Source of the DNA: Anthonomus grandis grandis
Lineage: Eukaryota > Arthropoda > Insecta > Coleoptera > Curculionidae
Direction of reading: 5' to 3'
Length of the DNA stretch: 64,000 nucleotides
Assembly: GCF_022605725.1 (NCBI RefSeq)
Contig: NC_065564.1
Span: 11,758,698 to 11,822,697, forward strand
How positions within the stretch are numbered: the first letter of the stretch is position 1; each line of letters starts with the position of its first letter. This document shows, piece after piece, positions 22,831 through 34,037 of the stretch. The position numbers and the translations under genes are program-made. Under the pieces are notes generated by a model, which was given only the letters and a program-made list of their open reading frames with translations, was not told the origin of the DNA and searched no databases.

Positions 22831-23252
22831 ATTGCGACAAAATTCAAAGAACCTGTTCTTTGGATAAAAATTCGCAAAAAAGTTCCTATAAACATAGGTC
22901 CTAAACCTTTTAGATTTTGAGCTACAGGGTGGTAAAGTTTTAACAAGTTATAAAAAGTTTTTTTTTTAAATTTTATTTAAAATTTCATTTTAGTTCATAA
23001 TATGTCACTTTATTTAACATGTTAAAAAAAGTGACATATGAGTAACGTGTTAATTTCACCCTTCCAAAATCGCGAAGTAGCCTGTGCACATAATTTTTTT
23101 TAACGTAACGTAAAGTATAAAACGCTTTAGAAGAAATATATTACCGGCATAGATAACTGGAGTCTTGGTTTTGGCAGGTCACTACTTGAATTCCTCAAAA
23201 TAAAATATAAAATCCTCATCCATTTTTTTCCAAGAGACCACACAAGATGTAA
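22831..23252. other. No gene; small hairpin
   Basis: AT-rich sequence. A short imperfect palindrome, TATGTCACTTT to AAAGTGACATA, lies at about 23002-23038. Confidence 0.4.
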
Positions 23253-23456
23253 ACAAACAAACAAAAAACAATGTCGCGGTGTGATAAGCAAATTTTATTG
23301 GCTATACGGGTTTCGCCCTATATAAGCAGGAGTTAGTTTTACAGTGTATGTGTAGGTCCTAAGGCCTGACGGTACCCTGCTTATACAGGGCGAAACACGT
23401 GTAGCCAATAAAATTTGCTTATGACACCGTGACATTATTTTTTGTTTGTTTGTTTA
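23253..23456. repeat. Inverted repeat with hammerhead-like core
   Basis: Arms of about 78 bp (23253-23331 and 23381-23456) are near-perfect reverse complements around a 50-bp centre. The outer ends are CAAACAAACAAAAAA and its complement. The right half contains a hammerhead-like sequence. The layout resembles a Penelope terminal repeat with a partial inverted copy, as at 6382 and 8353. Confidence 0.7.
23361..23410 (+). ncRNA. Degenerate hammerhead-like motif
   Basis: CTGACGG (23366-23372) stands where CTGANGA is expected. It is followed by stem II CCCTG/CAGGG with loop CTTATA, then CGAAAC, a short stem III (AC/GT around ACGT) and a predicted cleavage site after GTA. Stem I can pair GGC with GCC. 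One conserved core position (A9) is G, so activity is doubtful. Confidence 0.45.
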
Positions 23457-24096
23457 CTAAAAATAAAATTTTAAAAATTCCCAATTTTCTAGGAGAAAAA
23501 GGTTACATTGATTGCACAAAAACATAAAGCATTACTTTGTCCCTCTAAAACCAAAAATCAACGGGTGTAAGAGTTTTTTATATTTTTTAAGAAATATCCG
23601 AGAAATCCGAGGTGGAAATTGTTCGCTGCGCCATCCTTTATAAAAACGGCACTTCCGTTAAATGAATAAATAAAATAACTTCATTCCACTTGTCTGAAAG
23701 GGGTATGATCTATTTAATCTTTCAGCTGAAAGTTTTCCAATCATTCGATTTACGGTTAGCCTTTGAACAAATTACATAATTGCAACGATTTGTCACACAA
23801 GATTACTCGCCGAAATTGGCTCATGTAGTTTACCAAATTAATGGGATCTACAGTGCAAAAGTTTTAAATGCTTATCTTGAGAAGTAAGTTTTAAAATCAA
23901 TTAAGGATTAGGTAAAATTATGAAATAAACTTATTTTAATGAAATTTAGACTTTTTACACTTACTTATTTGCTTTTCCCTGCATTACTACCAGACGATAA
24001 AGCGCCGAATGTAATAAGATTTTTGTTTTTTCGTTTATTTAGTCAAATAAATTAATAGAAGATAACAATGTTGCCTAATAATAATTACTATATTAC
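23457..24096. other. No gene recognised
   Basis: AT-rich flank of the Gypsy element. It ends with its TTAC target duplication (24093-24096). Confidence 0.4.
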
Positions 24097-24505
24097 TGTT
24101 ACGAGGGTTTTTAATATTAAACAACGGAAAGCGTTCATCAAAGATTTTATTTGTCACCCAAAATTTTTACAGACAAGCTGCGACTCATCTTCCGATAATT
24201 TATTGCGTATATCTGATCCCGTTTCGGGTTTTTAGAGAGTGAAATATTTTACCTGACCTAAGCATAACAAAAATGTAGAAAAAGATTAACATTGGTGACT
24301 AACGGAATTTATGCAAAATAAATGATATACTGTATGTGCAGATATTAGTAAATAATATTATAATTATTATTAGTATTTATAATAATCATTGTATGAAAGA
24401 ATATTAATATGTATAAATATATATCTAACAATAATGATATACAAACATGTACATAAATATATATGATATACATAAATATTTAAATATTAATAACAGGACG
24501 TAACA
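24097..24505 (-). repeat. Gypsy LTR (3' LTR on minus strand)
   Basis: It begins TGTTACGAGG and ends AGGACGTAACA. It differs from the partner at 38432-38840 at about six positions by eye (about 98.5% identity). A purine-rich GGATGGCCGAG stretch (minus strand) directly upstream may be the polypurine tract. Confidence 0.95.
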
Positions 24506-24693
24506 CTCGGCCATCCTAATTTTTGGTCGTCCTCGACTTCCTTTTATTTTCTCTGAAAACAATAAAATATCATTTTAATTTATATAAGCATTTTGTCTTT
24601 TGTCTCTCTTTTTTTTTCTATGAGCATTCAGTTTTTGTTTTGTTGGTTTTATGCTCCCATTAGAGCTCTGTTTTTTTTTTTTCTTTTTTTTTT

Positions 24694-25977
24694 TTATCCT
24701 TCTAACAAATCTAAAAGTTCATCTGTACTATTTATTGAACTATCCGAATCGGATTGTTCCCAAACTCCACCAGTATATACTTTTAGCTGATCCACCGGGA
24801 CAGTTACTGAGTACTTCTTATACCCTTTCATGCCCTTTAAAGCAGAAATTGTATATCTGTCATTTGAATGGACTTTGCTAATTTTATATGGGCCTCCATA
24901 TTTAAGACCCGTTTTTTATATACATCTGTGTTTGCGGTTCCTGAACCAGCCCACAGTACTAGATCGCCCACTTTATAGGATTTTGCAGGTTTTCTTTTAG
25001 AATCAAAAATTCGTTTCATTTTTAATGCCTGTTTATCCATGTTTTTTTTTGCACTTTGCGAATCTTGTGTTCTGTTTACCTTTGGATTAGTACAGTCTAA
25101 AGCAGGATGTTTAAGTTGGTCAAACCCAAACATTAATTTGTGAGGAGACATTCCTGTACTCGAATTTATGGAGTTATTAATACCCCATACCACATCCGGT
25201 AAAACTAAACACCATTCGCTTTCATCAGATATACTTGTATTAATGGCAGTTGTTAAAGTTAGGTTATACCTTTCCACTTGACCATTTGATCTGGGTGAAG
25301 CTACAGCATTTAAAATGTGTTGAAATTTGTATTCTTGAGAAAAGTTTTTAAACTGTTTACTTTTGAAAGCCTTTCCGCAATCTGAAACAATTCTTTTAGG
25401 CACAGAAAATAAACTAAAAAGGTCTTTTAAATGTTTTATTGTTTCACCCGATTGAACGGTTTTTGATGGTCTTGCAAATAAATATTTAGAGTATGAGTCA
25501 ACTACCATTAATATGTAAGAATATCCACCTACACTTTTTGTATATGGGCCTAGATGGTCAATATGCCATGTGTGTAACGGCTGATTTGGTTTTTCAATTG
25601 GGAAAAGAAAACCCACTTTTCTTCCGTATTGACCCCGTTTATATGCACAGTCTAGACAGGCAAAAACATATTTTTTTATAAATTTTGTCATTCCTTTAAA
25701 CCAAAATGTACTTTTAATTAGTGACTCACATTTTTTATAGCCTAAATGGCCAATATCATCATGGTATTTCCGCAGAATATTAAATCTTGCAGATTTAGGA
25801 ATGACAACTTTTTCTTTTTTATCTGCGGTTTTCCTATAAAGTCTGTGATCTTTTATAACATATGTATTTTTTGTTTGTTTGTCACAATCGTGAGATTTTA
25901 ATTTTTTGTAAATTAGATTTAATGCCGGATCTTGCAATTGAATGCTTAGGAACAAATCTTGTGTTCCAATAGTTATA
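24694..25977 (-). pseudogene. Gypsy integrase segment of pol
   Basis: The integrase inserts the cDNA copy. An N-terminal zinc site is visible (HDDIGHLGYKKC, then CLDC), followed by the DDE residues: HIDHLGPY, RIVSDCGKAF and NGQVERYN. A frameshift near 24900 moves the C-terminus into another frame that ends at the stop 24694-24696 with an acidic tail. The upstream end is cut at 25977 by the Sailor element. Confidence 0.9.
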
Positions 25978-28072
25978 CTCTATTTCAGAAGTGTGTAGAG
26001 CAATAAAACCTCATTAGGTATGCAAAATGGTACCTGGTGATCCACCAATATTTTATGCCACTACCTTAGTTGGGTATTAGTTTCAATGTAAAATTCTTTC
26101 TTTTCGTTGATTGCAGGTAGTGCCACCCGGTTTTGGGTCAATTTATGAATTTTGCCCATTGTTACCCACTGATAAACATTGAAAACGGTTCGCCAAAGGC
26201 GTGCAACTGGGACTTGATTTTTACCTTATAATTAATGTACTTAAATGCTATTTTATTTTAGAAAGTTACTTTTGTTTAAATGGAATAATATATTTTTTTC
26301 ACAAATTTATTGAACATAATATGTAGAGTAAAACAGTTGAAAATGTCACTTTTGGATCTGGCACTTTTTGAACAGTGTATAACAATTTTAAATTATAATA
26401 GATTGTAGTCTTCTTCGTCATCTGACGAACTGTCATCACCTCCTGACATTATAATTAAAGGATCGACCGTCTGATCGATGAGGTTGTCAAGATCCCACAT
26501 TTTGTCCTCTTGCTTAATTAAATGCTGGACTGCTTTTCGCCAATTCTCTGGTGTCGCTTCCGTAATGGCTTGATCAAACAGTAGCTTAACATCTTTCATT
26601 TTAAAAGTCGTGTTTTGCCTTGCTACAAATCCTTTTACCTGCGCCCATATCAGTTCTATAGGATTTAGTTCGCAATGATATGGCGGTAAGCGCAGTACAG
26701 TTATATTATATTTTTCGGCTATATCTTCCACGGCGTATTTCATGAAACGAGTTTTGTGTAAGTTTGCTATTGCCAGCAGTTCTTTTTTTATCAAATTTGC
26801 TTCAAACGCAATACCTTTTGCAGTCAGCCAATCGATAATTTCTTGCTTTCTCCAACTTGAAGTTGGCGTCTTCTCTATTCGCCGTGAATGATAGCTTGCG
26901 TTATCCATAACCACCACCGAATTAGCCGGAAGAAATTTTATCATTTCACCAAAATAGTCCTCGAAAACGTCTGAGTTCATGTCTTCATGGTAATCTCCTG
27001 TGCGAGTCGACTCAAAGGTTAGCAGACCTTCTTTTAAAAATCCCTCTTCGCTTCCAATATGTGTGATTATAAGTCTTTTTCCTTTTCCCGAAGGTACTTT
27101 AATACCCGTAGACAGGCCTTCTATGAAAGCTTGGTGAGCACTGGTTATATTTTTGTCTTGCCACATTTTTTGGACTATATAACCTTCGTTAATCCACGTC
27201 TCATCAAGATAAAAAACTTTCTTTTGCTCCCTGGGGTACTGCTTGATACTTCTCAAGTATTGTCGTCTCCAACAAACAATTTTGTCGCTCTCCAGTAAAA
27301 GTGCTTTGCGGTTATGCTTTTCCCAGGCAAAATCCATATTTTTTAAAGTTTTCCATAAAAGTTTTCTACTTATCAACGGAATACTGTCATCTCGGCCAAG
27401 CTCCATTAAAATTTTGTCTAGGGTGGGTATTTCCTTTTTAAAATAAAAAGAGTGAACTTTTCTTCGAATTATACATTTAGCATTTTCATCAAGGACTTTT
27501 GTAGGTCGTCCTGGCTTTTGCTTGGGAGATTCCACTTGACCTGCTACTTTTCTTTCCCGCAACAATTTGAAAATGGTGGACTTTCCAATTCCACTCATTC
27601 GAGAACATTTTTCAACAATTTCTTGCACAGTAAAACTAGGGTAATCGTGTTTTATGCAATCATGTACATTTAAAATAATAACTTTTTCACTCAGCGATAG
27701 TGGAGAATTTTTAGTACATCTTTTCGTTGGACTGAATACCTCCATTTTTTAAATATTGGGATAATAATATTGTGATTACACTACAGCGTAGCAGTGACTA
27801 CTAACGTTTAAAATATGATTTAAAAGTATTTATAGTCTGTATATATTACCTGACCCCATTTTTGCATGTTACAAAGCGTTAAAAGATAGGTATCTATACA
27901 AAAGGATTAAAAGTATTTATTAGGATTTAATCTCTTTCAAAATAAAGGCATTTAATCCGTGAAAATTAAATTAATAAATATTATAAGTACCTGCGCCTAT
28001 GAACTACCACCAAATGTAGCCAAACAGAACGGAATTCCCCAGTTTATTGCTCTATACACTTCTGAAATAGAG
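25978..28072 (-). mobile_element. Sailor-like (DD82E) DNA transposon, complete
   Basis: Flanked by TA (25976-25977 and 28073-28074). The ends begin CTCTATTTCAGAAGTGT and match over about 29 bp. It contains a single open transposase. It sits between the RNase H and integrase parts of the Gypsy pol gene. Few or no lesions, so it looks young. Confidence 0.9.
26393..27745 (-). CDS. Sailor-type transposase, intact 450 aa
   Basis: Uninterrupted frame from ATG to stop, encoding an IS630/Tc1/mariner-superfamily transposase that would cut and paste its own element. The N-terminal half has helix-turn-helix-like segments (SLSEKVIILNVHDC; GIGKSTIFKLLRE) and an AT-hook-like KPGRPTK. Catalytic residues: YLDETWIN, VVMDNASYHS and ELNPIELIWAQVK. 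There are 82 residues between the second Asp and the Glu, far more than the 34 of Tc1, which matches the DD82E (Sailor) group. The C-terminus is acidic (DDSSSDDEED). Upstream and downstream lie only the element's own short flanks. The open frame makes this the best candidate for an active enzyme in the window. Confidence 0.92.
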   Translation of the reverse strand: MEVFSPTKRCTKNSPLSLSEKVIILNVHDCIKHDYPSFTVQEIVEKCSRMSGIGKSTIFKLLRERKVAGQVESPKQKPGRPTKVLDENAKCIIRRKVHSFYFKKEIPTLDKILMELGRDDSIPLISRKLLWKTLKNMDFAWEKHNRKALLLESDKIVCWRRQYLRSIKQYPREQKKVFYLDETWINEGYIVQKMWQDKNITSAHQAFIEGLSTGIKVPSGKGKRLIITHIGSEEGFLKEGLLTFESTRTGDYHEDMNSDVFEDYFGEMIKFLPANSVVVMDNASYHSRRIEKTPTSSWRKQEIIDWLTAKGIAFEANLIKKELLAIANLHKTRFMKYAVEDIAEKYNITVLRLPPYHCELNPIELIWAQVKGFVARQNTTFKMKDVKLLFDQAITEATPENWRKAVQHLIKQEDKMWDLDNLIDQTVDPLIIMSGGDDSSSDDEEDYNLL

Positions 28073-28074
28073 TA

Positions 28075-28488
28075 TAGGATATTATTAGATGTAGGGATAT
28101 TTCGACTAAGTGTGTCGACGTGGAGCATTTTGTTTCCAGGGCGATGATTTATTTCAAAATCATAATCCTGTATGCTTAACCACCATCGAGCAATTCGAGG
28201 AAGTAAGTCGCGTTTTGTAAATGTAGAGCGCACTGCAGCGCAATCAGTGATAACGGTAAAATGTATCCCTGCCAAATAAATATGGAACCTTTTGATTGAC
28301 TCGACTACAACTAATGTTTCGAGTTCATAAGAATGAAAAACTTTTTCGTCTCTGCTAGTGGCTCTACTAAAATACATGACTGGTTTAAAAAGACCCTCGT
28401 GGTTTTGTAATAAAATACCCGCTACACCCGATGAGCTTGCATCGGTATGAAGCTGAGTTTCTAGACTTGGGTCATAAATAGTTAGAAT
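28075..28488 (-). pseudogene. Gypsy pol segment: RT end and RNase H
   Basis: Minus-strand segment of pol between two insertions. RNase H motifs are visible: LHTDASSSGVAGIL, ELETLVVVESIKRFHIYL and VITDCAAVRSTF, then NHRPGNKMLHVDTLSR. The last residues of the open frame past 28073 belong to the Sailor terminal repeat. It continues, after removal of the THAP element, into 31539. Confidence 0.88.
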
Positions 28489-28489
28489 T

Positions 28490-31400
28490 CTTAGAACATT
28501 GAAAGGCTAGAAGTAGCATGCCGTGGAACTATGGGCAGGTTTGTTTGCTTGCAACATCTCTGATGCAATGATGCCAAGTGCTTATAGAGAAATGGCAAAA
28601 ATCACTTTATAATATCATAAAAATTTTCAGTTGTTTCCGAAGGCACAAAACAATACTACTGCCTTTAATAAAATATTAAGCATTTTTTTTAAATAAATTT
28701 GATAAGATACTCTATATAGAAGTCAATATAAGTTAAATAAATGAAAATAAAGTACGAAGAAACGAGAAAACGGTAATGGCACCGCAACGCTGCTCGATCG
28801 CATTGTTGATGTCACCGATACAAGCACTCTTTACCAGTGACGTCGTCAACAAATATTTACCTGATAAATTTTTATTAATTATTAAAGAGTTTGAGTATAA
28901 GTAATATTACCATTTATGAGCTATTTATGTGTTTTTTTTTAACGGACTTCATTAGAGGAAAGTCCTAATAAAAGGCAGCATTTTTGTCAAAGCATTTTTA
29001 TGGAAATTAAATGTTTTATTAATATAATATAGATTTCTTAATAAATCATGTTTTAAGACACAAATTTTTAACATTTTGCAAAATTTTATTGTTATTGTTA
29101 TATTGGACAAAACTCAGTTTTACATCACTTACTTATATCACATAATATATACTTCTATGGTGCTGACTTTTTCAAACAGTATTGCTTCAGCGGAAAAAGT
29201 TAAAACTACAAGGATGTTCAAATTGTAAAGGAGTTGCAGGTTTTTTGTAGGTTATAAGATTTTTATTATGAGTATTTAGCCTGTATAATGGTTTTGAGAC
29301 ATTTAATAGTGACCTATATAATACCTAATACCAATTATTATTATATCATATTAATTTATACTAAAAAACAAAGCTAAGAATAAAGACTATGTACAATAGA
29401 TTAGATTAGATAGTTTATTAGTAGAAATATACAAACAAGTACTTTTACAAGTCAAATAAAATATGTAGTATGTTGGGCTTTTTCGAAAATCATGTTATTA
29501 TGTCTTAAGTATTTTAATCATGACTTGAGACATCTAATTCAATTTCTGTGGCGCAAATTTGCTTGTTGCAGTCTTCGAATTTTAATTTTGTGTTCTTTAT
29601 TTTTTTTCCATATTCTGGTGACAAGTGATTTAGCTTTTGAAACGGTGGAATCATCAGTGCTTAGGTCCTCAGGATATCATTTTGATTTTACCCTAAAATA
29701 ATATACATAAAAATATAGTATTACCAAAATTAAAAAGAAAAAATTTAAAAAATGTATTATGATAATCCAATTGATCAATAAAATGTATGTTATTATAAAG
29801 AATCTTTGTAATATCATACATTTGATTAATTGCATTTAATTAAACAAATATAATACAATAAAATATTACATCACTTTTAAATAAGATATATAAGAATAGG
29901 ATGATACATGGCATAAAACTAGTAGTCTATTTTGAGTGTATTTTTACCTTTTCCTTGGCAGAGTCAGGGAATGTGTAGCAGTTATTATTATTGTTGATGA
30001 TGAATGATCAAATCTGTAATTATACAAAATTTGGTGTATCAAGAATATTAATCTATTTTAATTATCCATACTTGTCTATATTAGCTTCACTGTTTGTACT
30101 ATATACCGTTTTGAACGCTAAAGAAGTTTTTGCACTGTTCAGGAAAGCTACCCCTGCAGCTTTGAAGGATAAATCACTTGGTAAATTAACTGAATTATCG
30201 GCTGCTGTGTTTTTAACCAGTGCATCAGAAATCCTAGTAAAAAAATAGTTTTACACATACCTAATTTATTAAGTATTAGGTATAAATAAAGCTTATATGA
30301 GTAACACTAATACTTTTTGTGATGAAGCTGTATGTTTTACAACATAGCCCAAGCACAAGTTTTAAAAGGTTGTTTTTTTTAGCCTACATAATGTAGTAAA
30401 TAAAAGCATGCAAACCTTTATCAATAATTCTAAGGGTACAGGACATGGTACATGAAATGTACTTAGAATTTGATGTAGAACCTAAATCTAAAATAAAAAA
30501 TAGGTGTTTACATTTAAAAAAATTACGTTGATGACCGTAACTTATTTTTGGGCCACCCTGTATACATAAAATTATAGTAAGAAAACCCGCAGTTAAAAAT
30601 AAAAATCGACATGTCCGAGCGTTTTTTTTTGAACATACCCCTGAATTTTAAATGAATTTATTCCAACCTTTACGTTCGCACTGTATATAGATAGGTACAT
30701 AGGTATTATGCGTTTTTTCTGCCAAAACAACAAAAAAAAACATAAAATCCTGTAATAAAACCAGGGACAAAATTCTAGTTTTATATCTTTTATAGCCTAT
30801 TAATAGATGAATAAGTTCAAAAAGATATTTAGATTTAAAAATATAAATATTTTGGTATTTTACGCACACTTTCACATTTAAGTTTTTATTAGGTTTATAT
30901 CTATAAGATCCCCTATTCTACGTTTATGATGATGGTAACTCTATGATGTGATGGTATGAAAGTATGGGTACTTACTTGTGAAAAGATCGGCATGAATCGC
31001 CTTTTTATCATGATGCGGCACAAACGACACAAGTTTTTGCCATCCTAGCAATTTAAAAAAACACTAAAATGTGGCCTTTTTTCCTTTTTAAACCAAAAAT
31101 GAAAGAAAATACACGAATCCCGAATATAAACAAAAAGCCGTTTGACAGATGACACAAAGCATATGGCTTAGGCGCTTAAGCTCCGGTGTTGTCGCTTGAA
31201 ATTTTTTAGAAGCAGTTTTAGGGATAAGAATGCTAATAATTTTGTTTTTTTTTGTTTAGGATATTATATTTATTCTTAAAATAGGTTAATTGTTGTATTT
31301 ATACTTTTTATTTTAAATTTTCCTATAAAATACAACACAAATAAGTTAAATTAACATTATAATGTTTGTTAAAATATAGCTAAAAATTTCCTCCGTTGGA

Positions 31401-31530
31401 AATTTGATTCGAATTGACAACAGAGAATCGGCACATATGTTTGTAAATAAAACACCCCTCTTGCCCCTGTGCACATGTTGGACTCAAACAAAGTTGCTGT
31501 TTACTAATTCTAGCCTTTCAATGTTCTAAG
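28490..31530 (-). mobile_element. 3.0-kb THAP-type element, copy 1
   Basis: The ends begin CTTAGAACATTGAAAGG, an inverted repeat of about 23 bp, with an 8-bp duplication TTAGAATT (28482-28489 and 31531-31538). It interrupts the RT/RNase H part of Gypsy pol. The minus strand carries remnants of a THAP protein. A second copy, inverted, lies at 57509-60605. An 8-bp duplication plus a THAP gene suggests the P superfamily, but the ends differ from the CGTTGATTG family. Confidence 0.82.
29500..31043 (-). pseudogene. THAP-protein remnant in copy 1
   Basis: The ATG at 31043 opens a THAP-like exon (MAKTCVVCAAS, then CRSFHK) ending at a GTAAGT donor at 30975. A tandem TGA-TAA interrupts it. Near 29690-29560 an exon-like segment after a TTTTAG acceptor encodes KAKSLVTRIWKKNKEHK and KIRRLQQANLRHRN, as in the coiled coil after a THAP domain. 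No catalytic part is recognisable. The plus-strand frame at 29991-30248 is conserved in part with the other copy; I cannot assign it. Confidence 0.55.
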
Positions 31531-31538
31531 TTAGAATT

Positions 31539-32826
31539 GGTCTGGAGGTTAATAACATTTTAATTTTGTTAAAAGCATTTTCTTGTGCTTCCGACCAAGT
31601 CCATGCAGCATCTTTTTTTAATAAATCGGTTAGAGGAGAAATTATCATTGCATGATTTTTAATAAATTTCCTAAAATACGAACTTAGTCCCAAAAATTGA
31701 CGTACTTGATGCAATGTTTGGGGTTTTGGAAAATTTGCTACAGCATTTATTTTATGTTGACCCGGTTTAATTCCCTCTAAACTGATTTCGTAACCTAAAT
31801 AATTTATGCATGTTTCAAAGAAATAACATTTTTCGATATTTAACTTTAAATTTGCGCTTTTCAAAATTTCCAATACCATTTTTAAAATTTCTAAAAGCTC
31901 TTGAACTGTTTCAGCGGAGAGTAAAATGTCATCTATATATATGCTGATTTTACCCTTTAACCTGATAAAAAGATTATTGATTAGTCGCTGAAATGTTATT
32001 GGTGCATTAGAGACGCCAAATGGCATACGTAGAAACTCAAACTGTCCATCTTGTGTGACAAAAGCTGTTTTATTTATTGAGTTTTGTGCCATTTTAATTT
32101 GATAATAGCCTTGGCTCAAATCCAGACTTGCAAAATATTTTTTTCCTCTTAAGTAGTTTATCTGGTCTTCTATGTGATTTAAAGGGTATCTATCTTTAAT
32201 ATACATACACATATGCGATGATCGCCATTTTTCTTTTTTACAAGTACAGCAGGACTAGCGAAAGCAGAATTTGAAGGTCTTATTATGTTATTTTCTAATA
32301 GATCTTGGACTTTTGATCTTATAATGGCTTTATCAGTTTCTGAGTATCTATACGGGCGATAAAAAATCGGTTCCGTCTTTTCTAAGTTAATTTCGAATTC
32401 AATTAAATCTGTTACACCCAATTCAGAGGTGTTTTTAGCAAAACAGTCTTGGAATTTTGTTAAAAGTTTAAAGAATTGAGATTTTTCTATTTCATTCAAT
32501 ACATTTTCATTAAATTTTACTTCTGCTATATTTAAAGACTTAACAGATTGGATTTCTAGGATTTTAGAGTAATTTGCAGGGAAATTAATTGAAAATGCAC
32601 GCCCCAAAATTCTGCCTTGCTGCATACATAGTTTTTGTGAACAATTATTAATGACTACCATCGAATTTTGATTTTTGTTTAGTAAACAGCTGAGAATGGA
32701 ATATTTTTCATTTTTATTACTATGCGTCGTAGTAGAAAACAATAATGTGTCATTAGTGTTTATTTCTACAGGCACATTTAAAGCAGAATGTGGTTCGATT
32801 TGAACATCATCCCTTAAAATTATCGG
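31539..32826 (-). pseudogene. Gypsy reverse transcriptase segment
   Basis: RT motifs on the minus strand: NNIIRPSNSAFASPAVLVKK, LDLSQGYYQIKM (motif A), FLRMPFGVSNAP and IYIDDILL (catalytic). A frameshift near 32200 separates two open frames. The upstream end joins the protease part at 37017 once the LINE is removed. The downstream end joins 28488 once the THAP element is removed. Confidence 0.9.
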
Positions 32827-33148
32827 AATTTTAGTTTTGCCTGTATATTATTGTATTTCAAATATTCTGTCAACGAACGGCAACGCTGCAACATGTTTGT
32901 TTACAAGTGTCGTAAATATTAGTGATTTTATAAGTGAAAAGTGATTAAAAAATTAATAAAAGAACAGTGACCAGAGCAATAAGTCATCATATTGTGTTTA
33001 CAACTAAAGGTGACGAGTTACGTTCAAATAAACTCCCATAATTACAGTCACAACAGCTGCCTGCTGCTGGAAGTAGTGTGCGGGCAAGCCGCGACGTTGC
33101 CGGCTTGGAGCGCATATTATTCTTGAGTAAGTAGAAAAGTCAGAGGAG

Positions 33149-33957
33149 ATGGCGGAAGACTGCGGAATTTGTAAAAAATTAGTAGGGGATAGTGAACAAG
33201 CTCTTTGCTGTGATGCATGTGAAAAATGGAGTCACAGAACTTGTTTAAACATGTCAAAAACTACATATAAGCGATTTGAAAAAAATCCTGATATCGAGTG
33301 GATATGCGAAAATTGTAAAAAAAAAAGCAAAATACTACGAAAAAAGATGATTACACAATCAGTGATATTATGGCAAAACTAAACGAAATGGACCAAAAAT
33401 ACAATAAATTATTCAAAAAATATGAGGAACAGATAATGATGAACGAAAAGCTTCAAGAGGAGATTCAGGACATTAAAAAGCAACTTAATAATACTGAACA
33501 ACGAGAATTAAATAACAATATTATAATTCAAGGTATTCCTTACAAAGAAAATGAAGATTTAGATGCAATAGTTGACAAGTTGGAAACGAAACTAAAAATT
33601 ATAAAAATACCAAATACCATACATAAAATATACAGGTTGGGAGTTCGTAAGGATAACAAAATATTACCAATAAGAGTAAATTTTCGCACTGAAGAGGACA
33701 AAAAGAGATGGATGACGGCAAAAAAACAAAAAACACTTACAACTGATGATATTGGAGGATATGGAGATAAATGTGAAACTATATATGTAAACCATGACTT
33801 AACAAAATATAATCTGGATCTTTTTCAAAAGGCAAGGCAATACAAACAAGATAATAACTACAAGTACTTGTGGATAAATAATGGTAAAATTCTTTTACGT
33901 AAGGATGATAATAGCAAGGTTGTATTGTTGGAAAGTCTTAAGGATCTAAAAAACTAA
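33149..33957 (+). pseudogene. LINE ORF1 with PHD-like finger, one frameshift
   Basis: Probably an RNA/DNA-binding chaperone. The N-terminus is a PHD-type zinc finger (CGICKKL, CCDACEKWSHRTC, WICENC). It is followed by a coiled coil (MNEKLQEEIQDIKKQL) and a C-terminal domain resembling LINE ORF1 RNA-binding folds. A one-base indel in an A10 run at about 33317-33326 shifts the frame; beyond it the frame is open to 33957. The start at 33149 follows a purine-rich leader. ORF2 overlaps its end. Confidence 0.8.
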
Positions 33958-34037
33958 ATAAACCTCTAAATAGTCTTAAAATAATTTATTACAATGTTCA
34001 AAGTTTACGAAATAAGTTTGACGAGTTTCAAGCTCAC

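Noticed and set aside
24593..24881. T-rich plus-strand open frames with membrane-like composition.
   Set aside because: Antisense to the integrase tail and the 3' end of the Gypsy; poly-T codons give false hydrophobic peptides.
28045..28072. The RNase H frame seemed to extend to 27997.
   Set aside because: Past 28073 it runs into the Sailor terminal repeat, whose inverted partner is at 25978-26006.
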